A stretch of 12,585 nucleotides of DNA from an uncultured Clostridia bacterium (GTDB taxonomy: Bacteria; Bacillota; Clostridia; Christensenellales; Aristaeellaceae): assembly GCA_934662505.1 (NCBI GenBank), contig CAKUKE010000022.1:1-12585 (forward strand), given 5' to 3'. How positions within the stretch are numbered: the stretch's first letter is position 1; every line of letters starts with the position of its first letter. Below the pieces are notes generated by a model. It did no database searches. It saw only the letters and a program-made list of their open reading frames with translations, and was not told the DNA's origin. Below, piece by piece: positions 4,285 to 11,879 of the stretch. The position numbers and the translations under genes were made by a program.

Positions 4285-7009
4285 CAGGCATCACCAGATA
4301 TTTTCGCATGCAGAAGCCGCTTTTCCCTTCATATTCCACCCGGCACCACTTATCATTCATGGCGGTCACCAGCAGGTAATCGCCCCGCGGCATTTCGCAG
4401 AGTATGCGCGCGCTGGTGCTGGCGCCTTCCCGCAGGTTCAGGCTGTCACTCTCCGATTGGATCAGCGCCAGCCTGGGCGGATTCAGGGGAGAAAGGATGA
4501 CCTGCGCTTCTTCCGTAGGCGTGGGTGCGTCCGTTTCTGCGGGTGCAGGAGACGGCGTGGGGATGTCCGTGGGAGAAGAAGATGGAGCAGGGGCGGTTGT
4601 AGGCGACGGAGCCGGAACGTCCGGCGACGGGGAGGGGGTCGCCGTTGGGCTGGACGAGGAAACATCCCCGTTCAGGAAGGTCAGAAAACGGGTCATGACG
4701 TAACCGGACGTGCCCAGATAAGTGACCGCGCACCACACGTCGCCCCGCTGGGATACGGTGATCTCCTCGTTTTGAGGAATGGTGCGCAGGATGGAGCCGT
4801 AGGAGGAGGCGCGGTCGCGCAGATTAAGGGAGCCGGAGACGGTGGTGACCCGGGCGCGCAGCCCCTCTCCGGCGGGGGGATCGGCGGGGGCGGGCGTATG
4901 ATCCGGCGCCGGTACGCCCAGCGTCAGAAAGCTGGTCATCACATAGCCCTGCGTGCCCTGATAAGACGTGCGGCACCACACCGTCCCCATTTCTTCGATG
5001 AGGATCACCTCGTGGCGGGGAATGGTGCGCAGTACCGCGGCATAGGCAGAGGGCGCGGCGCGGAGGTTGAGGGAGCCGGAGACGGTGGTGACCCGGGCGT
5101 AAACGCTCCCGGAGGGCACGTCAGGCGCAGGCAAGGGGGTGGGCGCGGACGCCGTGGGCGAGGGAGAAGAAGCAAAGGTCAAAAAACGGGTCATGACAAA
5201 GCCGACGGTGCCCTCATAGGTCACCTGACACCAGCTGTCGCCGCGGGACAGTACCTGTACGTCTCTGCCGCGGGGGATGGTGCGCAGCACACGGGCGGTA
5301 TCCCGCGCCTGCGCACGCAGGTTGAGGGAGCCGGAAACGGTGGTGACCCGGGCATAAACGTCCCCGGACGGCGCGTCGGGCGCAGGGGTAGGGGTCGACG
5401 CGCCCGGCGTGGGCGTCGGGGCGTTCAAAAAGGTGAGGAAGCTGGACATGACGTAGCCTTCCGTGCCCTGATAGACGGTGCGGCACCAGCCGTTTTCCGG
5501 CGCGGACACGGTGATGATCTCGTTGCGGGGAATGGTGCGCAGCACACGGGCGCTTCCGCTGGCGCTGGCGCGGAGGTTGAGGGAGCCGGAAACGGTGGTC
5601 ACCCGTGCCGTGAGCCCGGCGGGCGCGGGGGAAGCGTCTCCGCCCGGAAGCGGCGTTTCAATGATGATGATCTCCTGACTGCCGTCTGAAATGGGGCTGA
5701 GGATGGAGCGGGTAAAGGCGTACTGAACGGGACGGCAGCCCTCAAAGTAGAAGGAGAGGATCTGGTCGTAGGTAAAGCCCTGCTTGGCCATCTGCATGGC
5801 GCCCCGCTGGCTCAGCCCGGTGCCGTGCCCCCAGCGGCGTGCTTCCACCCGGAAACCGCCGTCTGCGGCCGCAACGGACCAGAGCTCGTTTTTCATGCTG
5901 TTCAGGGACATGGACAGCGGCGCTTCCAATTCGGAGAAAATGTCGAAGGTCAGGGTTGTGGGACAGGAGGAACCGTTGGCGGAGACCGTAACGGCAAAGT
6001 CCAGCTTGGTATACAGGCGGCTGGGCGCAGGGTACTTGGGGGTGTGGGGCGTAATGGCGGAGACGGCGGTGACCTGCGCGCCTGCGCCGAAAAGCGCGAC
6101 GGCCTTGTCGTTCAGCAGCCTGCCCATCGTGGCGTTGGACTGAGTGCCGTTGGCCGTCACCCAGAAGGAACGTACGCGGCTGTCCGGGTTTTGCAGATCA
6201 TAGGGGTCATCCTTGACGGTGATGTAATTGTAGGCGGTGGAACCCCACAGGTTTTTGACGCTTTCGATCTGTCCGCCGTTGGAGGCGGTGTAGTAGGTGG
6301 CCGTGAGGGCGGAGCCGTTCATGGAGACCACGCCCTTGGTGGCGTCCACGGCGGTGCGGCAGTTGGCGTTGCCGGAGGGGGTGCCGCGGTAGACCTGATC
6401 GGAGGTGGTGTCCACCACATCCCAGCCGCGGGAGGCGGAATTCTGCATGGCGCGCAGGGTATACGTGCGGGCGGAAACGGCCTGTGCCTTGAGCGCCTCC
6501 AGCGGGGAGGAATTGCCCATCTCATAGGGAAGCACGCCGTAGAGGTAATCCTCAATGAAAATATAGGCGATGACGCGCATTTTGTACGTGCCGCCGGACA
6601 GGTAGCTCTGGAAGGTCAGATCGCCGGGATATAGATTGCCGGGCGCCAGCGACTGGGCGATGCGCACGCCGTTTTCGCCGGTGGCCGTGTGCCGGCGCAG
6701 CTGCACGGTCGTCCCGGAGGCGTATCGGACGCCGCCCTGCGTCAGGGTCAGCGTACCGTCCGGCGCGTTGAGCTGCACGGTGACGGTGCCGCCGCCTGAA
6801 AGCGCCTGACCGCCCGCGGAATAACTGCCCGACAGCGTCACGTCGACCCGGGAGGGAGCGCCCATGGAGGACAGGTTGACTCGTACCATTCCGCTGCGGG
6901 TGCCGCCGTTTTCCAGCGCCGCGGCAGGCGAAAGCAGGGAAACCATAAAAAGCAGAAAAGCTGTCCATCCACATAAAAAACGGCGTCGCCGTGTGCTGCG
7001 TGCGTACAT
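4274..7009 (-). CDS. Secreted SpoIID/LytB-domain protein with five SH3b repeats
   Basis: The product is about 911 residues. An N-terminal signal peptide has a basic start (STRRRRF) and a hydrophobic core (about residues 14-33). A beta-rich region follows, then a SpoIID/LytB domain (about 145-430) with YLYGVLPYEMG, EALKAQAVSARTYTLRAM and the ending WGHGTGLSQRGAMQMAK. SpoIID proteins cut peptidoglycan glycan strands, and the Glu in PYEMG (about residue 164) is the expected catalytic acid. Four SH3b wall-binding repeats (about 467-527, 553-613, 637-697, 718-778) each contain ARVTTVSGSLNLR. Pro/Thr/Ser linkers separate them, and a more divergent fifth repeat (847-907) closes the protein. I prefer the ATG at 7009, six bases after GGAGG (7016-7020); the adjacent ATG at 7012 is only three bases away. 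A vegetative wall-remodelling role is as likely as a sporulation role. Confidence 0.9.
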   Translation of the reverse strand: MYARSTRRRRFLCGWTAFLLFMVSLLSPAAALENGGTRSGMVRVNLSSMGAPSRVDVTLSGSYSAGGQALSGGGTVTVQLNAPDGTLTLTQGGVRYASGTTVQLRRHTATGENGVRIAQSLAPGNLYPGDLTFQSYLSGGTYKMRVIAYIFIEDYLYGVLPYEMGNSSPLEALKAQAVSARTYTLRAMQNSASRGWDVVDTTSDQVYRGTPSGNANCRTAVDATKGVVSMNGSALTATYYTASNGGQIESVKNLWGSTAYNYITVKDDPYDLQNPDSRVRSFWVTANGTQSNATMGRLLNDKAVALFGAGAQVTAVSAITPHTPKYPAPSRLYTKLDFAVTVSANGSSCPTTLTFDIFSELEAPLSMSLNSMKNELWSVAAADGGFRVEARRWGHGTGLSQRGAMQMAKQGFTYDQILSFYFEGCRPVQYAFTRSILSPISDGSQEIIIIETPLPGGDASPAPAGLTARVTTVSGSLNLRASASGSARVLRTIPRNEIITVSAPENGWCRTVYQGTEGYVMSSFLTFLNAPTPTPGASTPTPAPDAPSGDVYARVTTVSGSLNLRAQARDTARVLRTIPRGRDVQVLSRGDSWCQVTYEGTVGFVMTRFLTFASSPSPTASAPTPLPAPDVPSGSVYARVTTVSGSLNLRAAPSAYAAVLRTIPRHEVILIEEMGTVWCRTSYQGTQGYVMTSFLTLGVPAPDHTPAPADPPAGEGLRARVTTVSGSLNLRDRASSYGSILRTIPQNEEITVSQRGDVWCAVTYLGTSGYVMTRFLTFLNGDVSSSSPTATPSPSPDVPAPSPTTAPAPSSSPTDIPTPSPAPAETDAPTPTEEAQVILSPLNPPRLALIQSESDSLNLREGASTSARILCEMPRGDYLLVTAMNDKWCRVEYEGKSGFCMRKYLVMPDEQ
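4822..5610 (-). repeat. Four DNA-level repeats encoding the SH3b core
   Basis: A block of about 36 bases encoding (A)RVTTVSGSLNLR recurs near 4822-4857, 5062-5098, 5317-5354 and 5573-5610, spaced about 241, 255 and 255 bases. The copies are nearly identical at the nucleotide level, including third codon positions, while the linkers differ. A second shared block encoding LRTIP lies about 40 bases from each copy. This suggests recent tandem duplication or gene conversion among the SH3b repeats. Confidence 0.8.
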
Positions 7010-7025
7010 CATGAACCTCCGTAAC

Positions 7026-7050
7026 GTAACGAAATTAACACTTTCGTAAC
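7026..7050. repeat. Inverted repeat in the 5' region of the SpoIID/SH3b gene
   Basis: GTAACGAAA (7026-7034) and TTTCGTAAC (7042-7050) are complementary at 8 of 9 positions around a 7-base spacer. A further GTAAC lies at 7021-7025. The repeat sits between the -10 box (7059-7064) and the ribosome binding site (7016-7020), covering the predicted start of transcription. It could be an operator for a dimeric regulator or a leader hairpin. Confidence 0.5.
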
Positions 7051-7058
7051 TTATTGTC

Positions 7059-7087
7059 AGTATAGCATATTTTGCCCGGAATGTCTA
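7059..7087 (-). promoter_or_regulatory. Sigma-A-type promoter of the SpoIID/SH3b operon
   Basis: On the minus strand TAGACA (7087-7082, one mismatch to TTGACA) is followed by 17 bases and TATACT (7064-7059). A TGC directly before the -10 gives an extended -10. Transcription would start near 7052 and run through all three minus-strand genes. Confidence 0.78.
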
Positions 7088-7090
7088 TGG

Positions 7091-7119
7091 AAAAAACTGG
7101 CCGTCCCCTTGGAAACGGC
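7091..7119 (-). terminator. Possible minus-strand terminator just upstream of the SpoIID promoter
   Basis: GCCGT (7100-7104) pairs with ACGGC (7115-7119), with some further inner pairing. Read on the minus strand, the stem is followed after 3 bases by six T (7096-7091). It would stop transcripts running antisense out of topB before they reach the SpoIID operon. The stem is short, so this is tentative. Confidence 0.35.
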
Positions 7120-7143
7120 ATAGAATATATGTAAAAAAACATC

Positions 7144-7172
7144 TTCCCAAACTATGGCGGCGCGGTTATAAT
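7144..7172 (+). promoter_or_regulatory. Promoter of topB
   Basis: A perfect -10 box TATAAT (7167-7172) lies 17 bases downstream of TTCCCA (7144-7149, four of six matches to TTGACA). The start of transcription would be near 7179, giving a leader of about 18 bases with the ribosome binding site GGAGG at 7185-7189. Confidence 0.7.
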
Positions 7173-7196
7173 ACACCTTGCAGCGGAGGTGTGGCC

Positions 7197-9359
7197 ATGA
7201 TCGTGATCGTCGCCGAGAAGCCCAGCGTAGGGCGGGATATTGCCCGGGTGCTGGGGTGCAGGGAAAAGGGAGAAGGGTATCTGAAAAACGATACCTACAC
7301 GGTGACGTGGGCGCTGGGGCATCTGGTCAGCCTGTGCGAACCGGACGAGATGGATGAACGGTACCGGCGCTGGCGGACGGAGGATCTGCCCATTTTGCCG
7401 GAGCATATTCCCACCAAGGTGCTGCCCAAGACCCGCAGGCAGTTTACCGTGGTCAAAAAGCTGCTTTGCGCGCCTGAAACGGAAAGCGTCATCTGCGCCA
7501 CGGATGCCGGGCGGGAGGGTGAACTGATCTTCCGTCTGATTTACGAACAGGCCAAATGCACCAGGCCTGTGAACCGTCTGTGGATCTCCTCCATGACCGA
7601 CGAGGCGATCAGGGAAGGCTTCGGCGCCATTCGCCCGGACGGGGATTACGACGGTCTCTACCGCAGCGCCCGCTGCCGGGCGGAGGCGGACTGGCTGGTG
7701 GGCATGAACGCCAGCCGGGCGTTTACCCTGCGGTACGATGTGCTTTTGTCCATCGGCAGGGTACAGACGCCGACGCTGGCCATTCTGGTGCGGCGGTACC
7801 GCGAAATCGCCGCCTTCAGGCCGGAGGAATACTTTACCGTGAACGCCTCCTTCGGCGATTATGCCGGGCAGTGGTTCGACCCCTCTGCCGGGGATGAAAA
7901 AACGGCCAACCGTCTGCCCGACCGGGAGCGGGCGAATGCGATTGCGGCGCGGGTCAAGGGACAGACCGGGAGGGCGGAAAGCGTGAGCCGGGAAGAAAAA
8001 AAGGACTGGCCGCCTCAGCTGTACGACCTGACCAGTCTTCAGCGGGACGCGAACAGCCGTCTGGGCTTCACGGCGGATAAGACCCTGCGGGTGACGCAGG
8101 AACTATATGAAAAATGGAAGGCGGTCACCTATCCCCGCACGGACAGCCGCTACCTGCCGCTGGACATGGTGGGCAGAGCCAAACTGACCCTGCAGAAGCT
8201 GCCCGCGGTATACCGCGACGTGGTGGCGGGCATTCCGTGGCAGGAGGGCAAGCTGCCCTTTTCCAAGCGGATCTTTGATAATGCGAAGGTGTCCGACCAT
8301 CACGCCATCATTCCCACGCCGCAAACGGCGCCGCTGGATAAACTGCCGGAGGACGCGCGGAAGGTGTTCGACCTGATCGCACGCCGCACGGCGGCGGCGT
8401 TTTACCCGCCCTGCGTGTACGATGCGGTGAAAATTGTGACCCGGGTGGGCGAAGACGCATTCCGCACGACGGGGCGGGTCGTTCGGGACGCGGGCTGGAA
8501 AGCGGTGTATGGCGGCGATCAGGACGGTGAAGCCCTGCCTGCGCTGCAGGAGGGCGAGGAGCGGGCGGTGCAGAAGGCAGCTGTTAAAAAGGAAACTACC
8601 AAGCCGCCGGCACCCCATACGGACGCCAGTCTGCTCTCCGCCATGGAAAACGCAGGGAAGGAACTGGAGGATGAGGAACTGCGGGAGCAGATGCGGGGAT
8701 CCGGACTGGGTACGCCCGCGACCCGGGCGGCCATCATCGAGCGTCTGGTGCAGGTGGGCTATGCCGCGCGCAGGGGTCGAGCGATCAACGCGACGGAAAA
8801 AGGCGTGCGGCTGATCGAAATCGCACCGAATGAAATCGCATCGCCCGAGACAACGGGCAGGTGGGAGAAAGCGCTCCACGAAATCGCAGAAAACAGGCGG
8901 GATACCCAGCGTTTTATGGAGGGGATCCGCCGCCTGTCCGCTTTTCTGGTGGAGTATGCCGCCAAAACGGAAAACGAAGGGCATTTTCCCAAAGAAGAAC
9001 GCAGACAGGGACGCGGACGGCGCAAAAGCGGCGCGCGGACGCTGCCGGGCGCGGTCTGCCCTCTTTGCGGAAAGCCGGTGCAGGAAAGCGCCAGAGCATT
9101 CGGCTGTTCCGCATGGCAGGACGGCTGTCGGTTTACCCTGTGGAAGGACGGGCTTGCACGGGGCGGCGGGCCGGAGCTGAATGAAAAAATCGTGTCGCTG
9201 CTGCTCAGGAACGGCGTTGTGCGCGGGTCCACGGGTGAGATCCGTCTGGCGGACGGCATGCTCTCCTTTACACCCAGCGGCGCGGGCGCGCCCGTTGTGC
9301 GGGTACCGGTCGCCTATGCGCGGGGTGAAGAAACAAAAAAGAAAGAGCCGAAGGAATGA
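7197..9359 (+). CDS. topB: DNA topoisomerase III
   Basis: The product is a 720-residue type IA topoisomerase, close to the size of Bacillus TopB. It passes single strands through a transient break and helps decatenate recombination and replication intermediates. The Toprim domain has VAEKPSVGRDIA at the N-terminus (catalytic Glu about 7) and ATDAGREGELIFR (about 101-113) with the metal-binding acidic residues. RVQTPTLAILV follows near 189. The active-site Tyr lies in VTYPRTDSRYLP (about Tyr312). GSGLGTPATRAAIIERL is the typical C-terminal core motif. A C-terminal Cys4 finger (about 620-645) has CPLCG and CSAWQDGC. I chose the ATG at 7197, seven bases after GGAGG; the in-frame GTG at 7191 is too close to the ribosome binding site. 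The gene appears chromosomal: no conjugation genes are nearby. A MATE transporter follows after 16 bases. Confidence 0.96.
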   Translation: MIVIVAEKPSVGRDIARVLGCREKGEGYLKNDTYTVTWALGHLVSLCEPDEMDERYRRWRTEDLPILPEHIPTKVLPKTRRQFTVVKKLLCAPETESVICATDAGREGELIFRLIYEQAKCTRPVNRLWISSMTDEAIREGFGAIRPDGDYDGLYRSARCRAEADWLVGMNASRAFTLRYDVLLSIGRVQTPTLAILVRRYREIAAFRPEEYFTVNASFGDYAGQWFDPSAGDEKTANRLPDRERANAIAARVKGQTGRAESVSREEKKDWPPQLYDLTSLQRDANSRLGFTADKTLRVTQELYEKWKAVTYPRTDSRYLPLDMVGRAKLTLQKLPAVYRDVVAGIPWQEGKLPFSKRIFDNAKVSDHHAIIPTPQTAPLDKLPEDARKVFDLIARRTAAAFYPPCVYDAVKIVTRVGEDAFRTTGRVVRDAGWKAVYGGDQDGEALPALQEGEERAVQKAAVKKETTKPPAPHTDASLLSAMENAGKELEDEELREQMRGSGLGTPATRAAIIERLVQVGYAARRGRAINATEKGVRLIEIAPNEIASPETTGRWEKALHEIAENRRDTQRFMEGIRRLSAFLVEYAAKTENEGHFPKEERRQGRGRRKSGARTLPGAVCPLCGKPVQESARAFGCSAWQDGCRFTLWKDGLARGGGPELNEKIVSLLLRNGVVRGSTGEIRLADGMLSFTPSGAGAPVVRVPVAYARGEETKKKEPKE

Positions 9360-9375
9360 ACGGGAGGCGTGATGG

Positions 9376-10746
9376 ATGGGCGCGACGGGTACAAAAAATC
9401 TGACCACCGGAAAACCGGCGCGGCTGCTGCTGAATTTTACGGCGCCGGTGCTGCTGGGGCTTTTGTTTCAGCAGATGTACAATTTTGTGGATACGGCCAT
9501 TGTGGGGCGGTATCTGGGCACGCAGGCGCTGGCCGCGGTGGGCTCCACAGGGTCGGTGAATTTTCTGATCGTAGGCTGCTGTACGGGAATCTGCTCCGGC
9601 TTCGGCATTCCCATCGCGCAGGCCTTCGGCGCAAGGAACGAGGCCTACATGCGGCGATGCGTCGCCAACTCGATTTACGCCTCTGCCTTCATCAGCGTGG
9701 TGATGGCGGCGCTGACCGCCCTTTTCTGCCGGCCGATCCTGACGCTGATGAGCACTCCGGCCGACATTCTGGACGATGCGGTGGCCTACATCTGGATCAT
9801 CTTTGCCTGCATCCCTGTGACCGTGGCTTACAATCTGGCGGGCTGCGTACTGCGGGCGGTCGGTGACAGCAAAACGCCGGTGGTTTATCTGGTGGTGGCC
9901 TCGGCAGTCAACGTGGCGCTGGATCTGTTCTGCATCCTTGTGTTGAAAATGGGGGTGGCAGGAGCGGCGCTGGCTACGGTGATCAGCCAGGCGGTGGCTA
10001 CCGTGGGCTGTTTATGGACCATCCGCCGGCATTTTCCCGTGCTGCAACTGAATTGGGAAGAAAAGCGCCCCGATGTGCCGCTGATGCTGCATCTGACGGG
10101 CTTTGGCGTGCCCATGGGACTGCAATACTCCATTACCGCCGTAGGCAGCGTGGTGCTGCAATCCGCCGTCAATTGTCTGGGAACGGAGGCCGTGGCATCC
10201 ATGGCGGCCGGTGCAAAGGTCAATTCGCTGTTTTTCTGCGTGCTGGACGCTATGGGAACCACCATGGCGACCTATGCGGGGCAGAACATGGGGGCGGGGC
10301 GGCTGGAACGGGTGCGGGAAGGGCTGCGGAGCGCCTTTTTCCTGGGACTGGCCTACTGTGCGCTGGCCTTTGCGGCCCAGCTGGTGACGGGGCGCGGGCT
10401 GATCTCCATGTTTGTGGATGCGGGCGAAAGTCCAAAGGTGGTGGAGCAGGCGTACACGTTCCTTTTGTGGAACGGCGGAACGTACGTGCTGCTTTTACTG
10501 GTGTCCATTTTCCGTTTTACCATTCAGGGAATGGGCTATACCCGGGTGGCCATGATCGCCGGCGCTTTTGAAATGGCGGCGCGCACCCTGGTCGCCCGGC
10601 TGCTGGTGCCCATGCTGGGTTTTACCGGGGCGTCCATGGCGAACCCTGCCGCATGGCTGGCGGCGGATATTTTTCTGGTGCCCTGCTTCTATATGGCTTA
10701 CAGAAAGGAGCAACTGCGCTGCCAGACGCAGAAAAGCGCTTTTTGA
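9376..10746 (+). CDS. MATE-family multidrug/sodium(proton) antiporter
   Basis: The product is 456 residues and strongly hydrophobic, consistent with the 12 membrane helices of MATE exporters. These expel organic cations or other compounds from the cell using a sodium or proton gradient. Family features visible are LLLNFTAPVLLGLLFQQMYN and VDTAIVGRYLG near the start, LRAVGDSKTPV (about 157-167), the second-half repeat FGVPMGLQYS (about 238-247) and YAGQNMGAGR (about 299-308). The ATG lies 8 bases after GGGAGG (9362-9367), only 16 bases after topB, so both are probably on one transcript. A second ATG at 9372 is in another frame. The substrate cannot be predicted. Confidence 0.93.
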   Translation: MGATGTKNLTTGKPARLLLNFTAPVLLGLLFQQMYNFVDTAIVGRYLGTQALAAVGSTGSVNFLIVGCCTGICSGFGIPIAQAFGARNEAYMRRCVANSIYASAFISVVMAALTALFCRPILTLMSTPADILDDAVAYIWIIFACIPVTVAYNLAGCVLRAVGDSKTPVVYLVVASAVNVALDLFCILVLKMGVAGAALATVISQAVATVGCLWTIRRHFPVLQLNWEEKRPDVPLMLHLTGFGVPMGLQYSITAVGSVVLQSAVNCLGTEAVASMAAGAKVNSLFFCVLDAMGTTMATYAGQNMGAGRLERVREGLRSAFFLGLAYCALAFAAQLVTGRGLISMFVDAGESPKVVEQAYTFLLWNGGTYVLLLLVSIFRFTIQGMGYTRVAMIAGAFEMAARTLVARLLVPMLGFTGASMANPAAWLAADIFLVPCFYMAYRKEQLRCQTQKSAF

Positions 10747-10770
10747 AAAGTAAAAAACGAATTTTATACA

Positions 10771-10799
10771 TTGCAATGCAGAGCAGTTGATGGTAAAAT
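10771..10799 (+). promoter_or_regulatory. Promoter of the oxidoreductase gene
   Basis: TTGCAA (10771-10776) is separated by exactly 17 bases from TAAAAT (10794-10799), and TGG directly before the -10 gives an extended -10. It lies 40 bases upstream of the GTG start. No clear terminator separates it from the MATE gene, so read-through is also possible. Confidence 0.65.
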
Positions 10800-10823
10800 A
10801 AACCCGACATCCAAATGAAAGAC

Positions 10824-10830
10824 AAGGAGG
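10824..10830 (+). promoter_or_regulatory. Shine-Dalgarno deciding the GTG start of the oxidoreductase
   Basis: A perfect AAGGAGG is followed after 8 bases by GTG (10839). The in-frame ATG at 10815 lies upstream of this site and has no ribosome binding site of its own. Confidence 0.8.
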
Positions 10831-10838
10831 ACGGAAAC

Positions 10839-11672
10839 GTGTTTACGATCGGTTTTATCGATTACTTTTTGGACGAGTGGCATGCCAACAATTACCCCCG
10901 CTGGATTGAGGATTATTCCAAGGGCGAAATGAAGGTGACCCACGCCTTTGGTCTGATCGACAGCCCCCGCGGCGGCATGACCACCGATCAGTGGTGCGAG
11001 AAGTTCGGCATTACCAAGTGCGATACCATTGACGAAGTGCTGGAAAAGTGCGACGGGATCATCGTGCTGTCTCCCGACAACGCCGAAATGCATCTGCAGC
11101 TGTGTCAGAAGCCGCTGCGCTGCGGCAAGCCCGTGTATGTGGATAAGACCTTTGCACCCGACGAGGAGATTGCCAAGCAGATCTTCGCCATCGCCGAGGA
11201 GAGCGGCACCCCCTGCTATTCTTCCAGCGCGCTGCGCTATGCGGAGGAGTATCAGGGTCTGGATACGGATAAGATTCACGCCATCAGTTCCTGGGGTCCC
11301 AACGGTGTGGAAATCTATTCCATCCATCAGATCGAGCCCATCATCATGCTCATGAAGACCCGTGCCAAGCGGGTGATGTGCGTTCCCAGCCAGAAGTGGA
11401 GCACCTTCAACGTGGAGTTTGTGGACGGCCGCGCCGCTACCCTGACCATGTTTGAAGAAGGGGTTCCCTTCACGCTGGGCGTATGCATGGACGGCGGCAA
11501 CAAGGTGCTGACCAGCATGACCGACAATTTCAAGCCCTTTATTTACGCCATGCTCCAGTTCTTCCGTGATAAGAAGATCCCTGTGCCTCATGAGCAGACG
11601 CTGGATGTGATGGCGCTGCGCGGCGCCTGCATCAAGGCGGAAAAGACCCCTTACGTGTGGGTGGACGCCTGA
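10839..11672 (+). CDS. Divergent Gfo/Idh/MocA-type oxidoreductase
   Basis: The product is 277 residues, shorter than the 330-400 usual for this NAD(P)-dependent sugar/cyclitol dehydrogenase superfamily. The N-terminal half looks like a Rossmann domain: a first strand (FTIGFID), a helix-strand series, DGIIVLSPDNAEMH, and GKPVYVDKTFAPDEE (about 95-110), which corresponds to the usual GKHVxxEKP region. The C-terminal part has GVEIYSIHQIEPI (about 157-168), where the family places a substrate or catalytic His. Two hallmarks are altered: no GxGxxG loop follows the first strand (it reads GFIDYFLDEWH), and EKP is replaced by DKT. Cofactor use is therefore uncertain. The gene has its own promoter and terminator. 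No pathway neighbours reveal its substrate. Confidence 0.77.
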   Translation: MFTIGFIDYFLDEWHANNYPRWIEDYSKGEMKVTHAFGLIDSPRGGMTTDQWCEKFGITKCDTIDEVLEKCDGIIVLSPDNAEMHLQLCQKPLRCGKPVYVDKTFAPDEEIAKQIFAIAEESGTPCYSSSALRYAEEYQGLDTDKIHAISSWGPNGVEIYSIHQIEPIIMLMKTRAKRVMCVPSQKWSTFNVEFVDGRAATLTMFEEGVPFTLGVCMDGGNKVLTSMTDNFKPFIYAMLQFFRDKKIPVPHEQTLDVMALRGACIKAEKTPYVWVDA

Positions 11673-11686
11673 AACAGAAACTGACG

Positions 11687-11728
11687 GAGCCGCAGGTTCA
11701 TGGAGCCTGCGGCTCTTTTCCTCTTTTT
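11687..11728 (+). terminator. Intrinsic terminator after the oxidoreductase
   Basis: GAGCCGCAGG (11687-11696) pairs perfectly with CCTGCGGCTC (11706-11715), and the 9-base loop can add three more pairs. TTTTCCTCTTTTT follows. It lies 15 bases after the stop codon. Confidence 0.93.
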
Positions 11729-11769
11729 AAGCGAAACTGTTCCGCAGACTGAAATATCACAAAAAGGGC

Positions 11770-11799
11770 TTGCCAAAATGCCACGGAGCATGGTATAAT
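11770..11799 (+). promoter_or_regulatory. Strong promoter of rplS
   Basis: TTGCCA (11770-11775, five of six matches) and a perfect TATAAT (11794-11799) are 18 bases apart, with TGG before the -10 giving an extended -10. Transcription should start near 11806, leaving a leader of about 74 bases. Confidence 0.85.
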
Positions 11800-11820
11800 G
11801 TTCAGGTGTCATACGGGCGG

Positions 11821-11863
11821 TCCTCTGTCTGCGCAAAGCGCAGGGCATGAACGTCTATGAGGG
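11821..11863 (+). ncRNA. Candidate L19 ribosomal protein leader
   Basis: CCTC (11822-11825) can pair with GAGG (11859-11862). Inside, CTGCGC-AAA-GCGCAG (11829-11843) is a perfect hairpin, and CAT...ATG (11846-11858 region) can form a second short arm, giving a small three-way junction. It ends directly at the rplS ribosome binding site (11864-11870). Bacillota often carry a structured L19 leader at this place through which L19 controls its own gene. I infer the class from position and fold, not from a covariance search. Confidence 0.5.
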
Positions 11864-11879
11864 AAGGAGGACACTTAAA

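Noticed and set aside
4211..5689. Long plus-strand frame of 492 codons opposite the SpoIID/SH3b gene
   Set aside because: It is Gly/Arg-rich and repetitive, mirrors the GC-rich SH3b repeats on the other strand, has no ribosome binding site and matches no family.
7197..9359. topB as a sign of a conjugative element
   Set aside because: Mobile elements often carry topB, but here there is no relaxase, integrase, type IV secretion gene or repeat boundary, and it has a normal chromosomal setting.
8103..9407. Minus-strand frame of 434 codons opposite topB
   Set aside because: It is fully contained against a clear topB coding frame, lacks a recognisable domain, and is explained by GC-rich codon usage.
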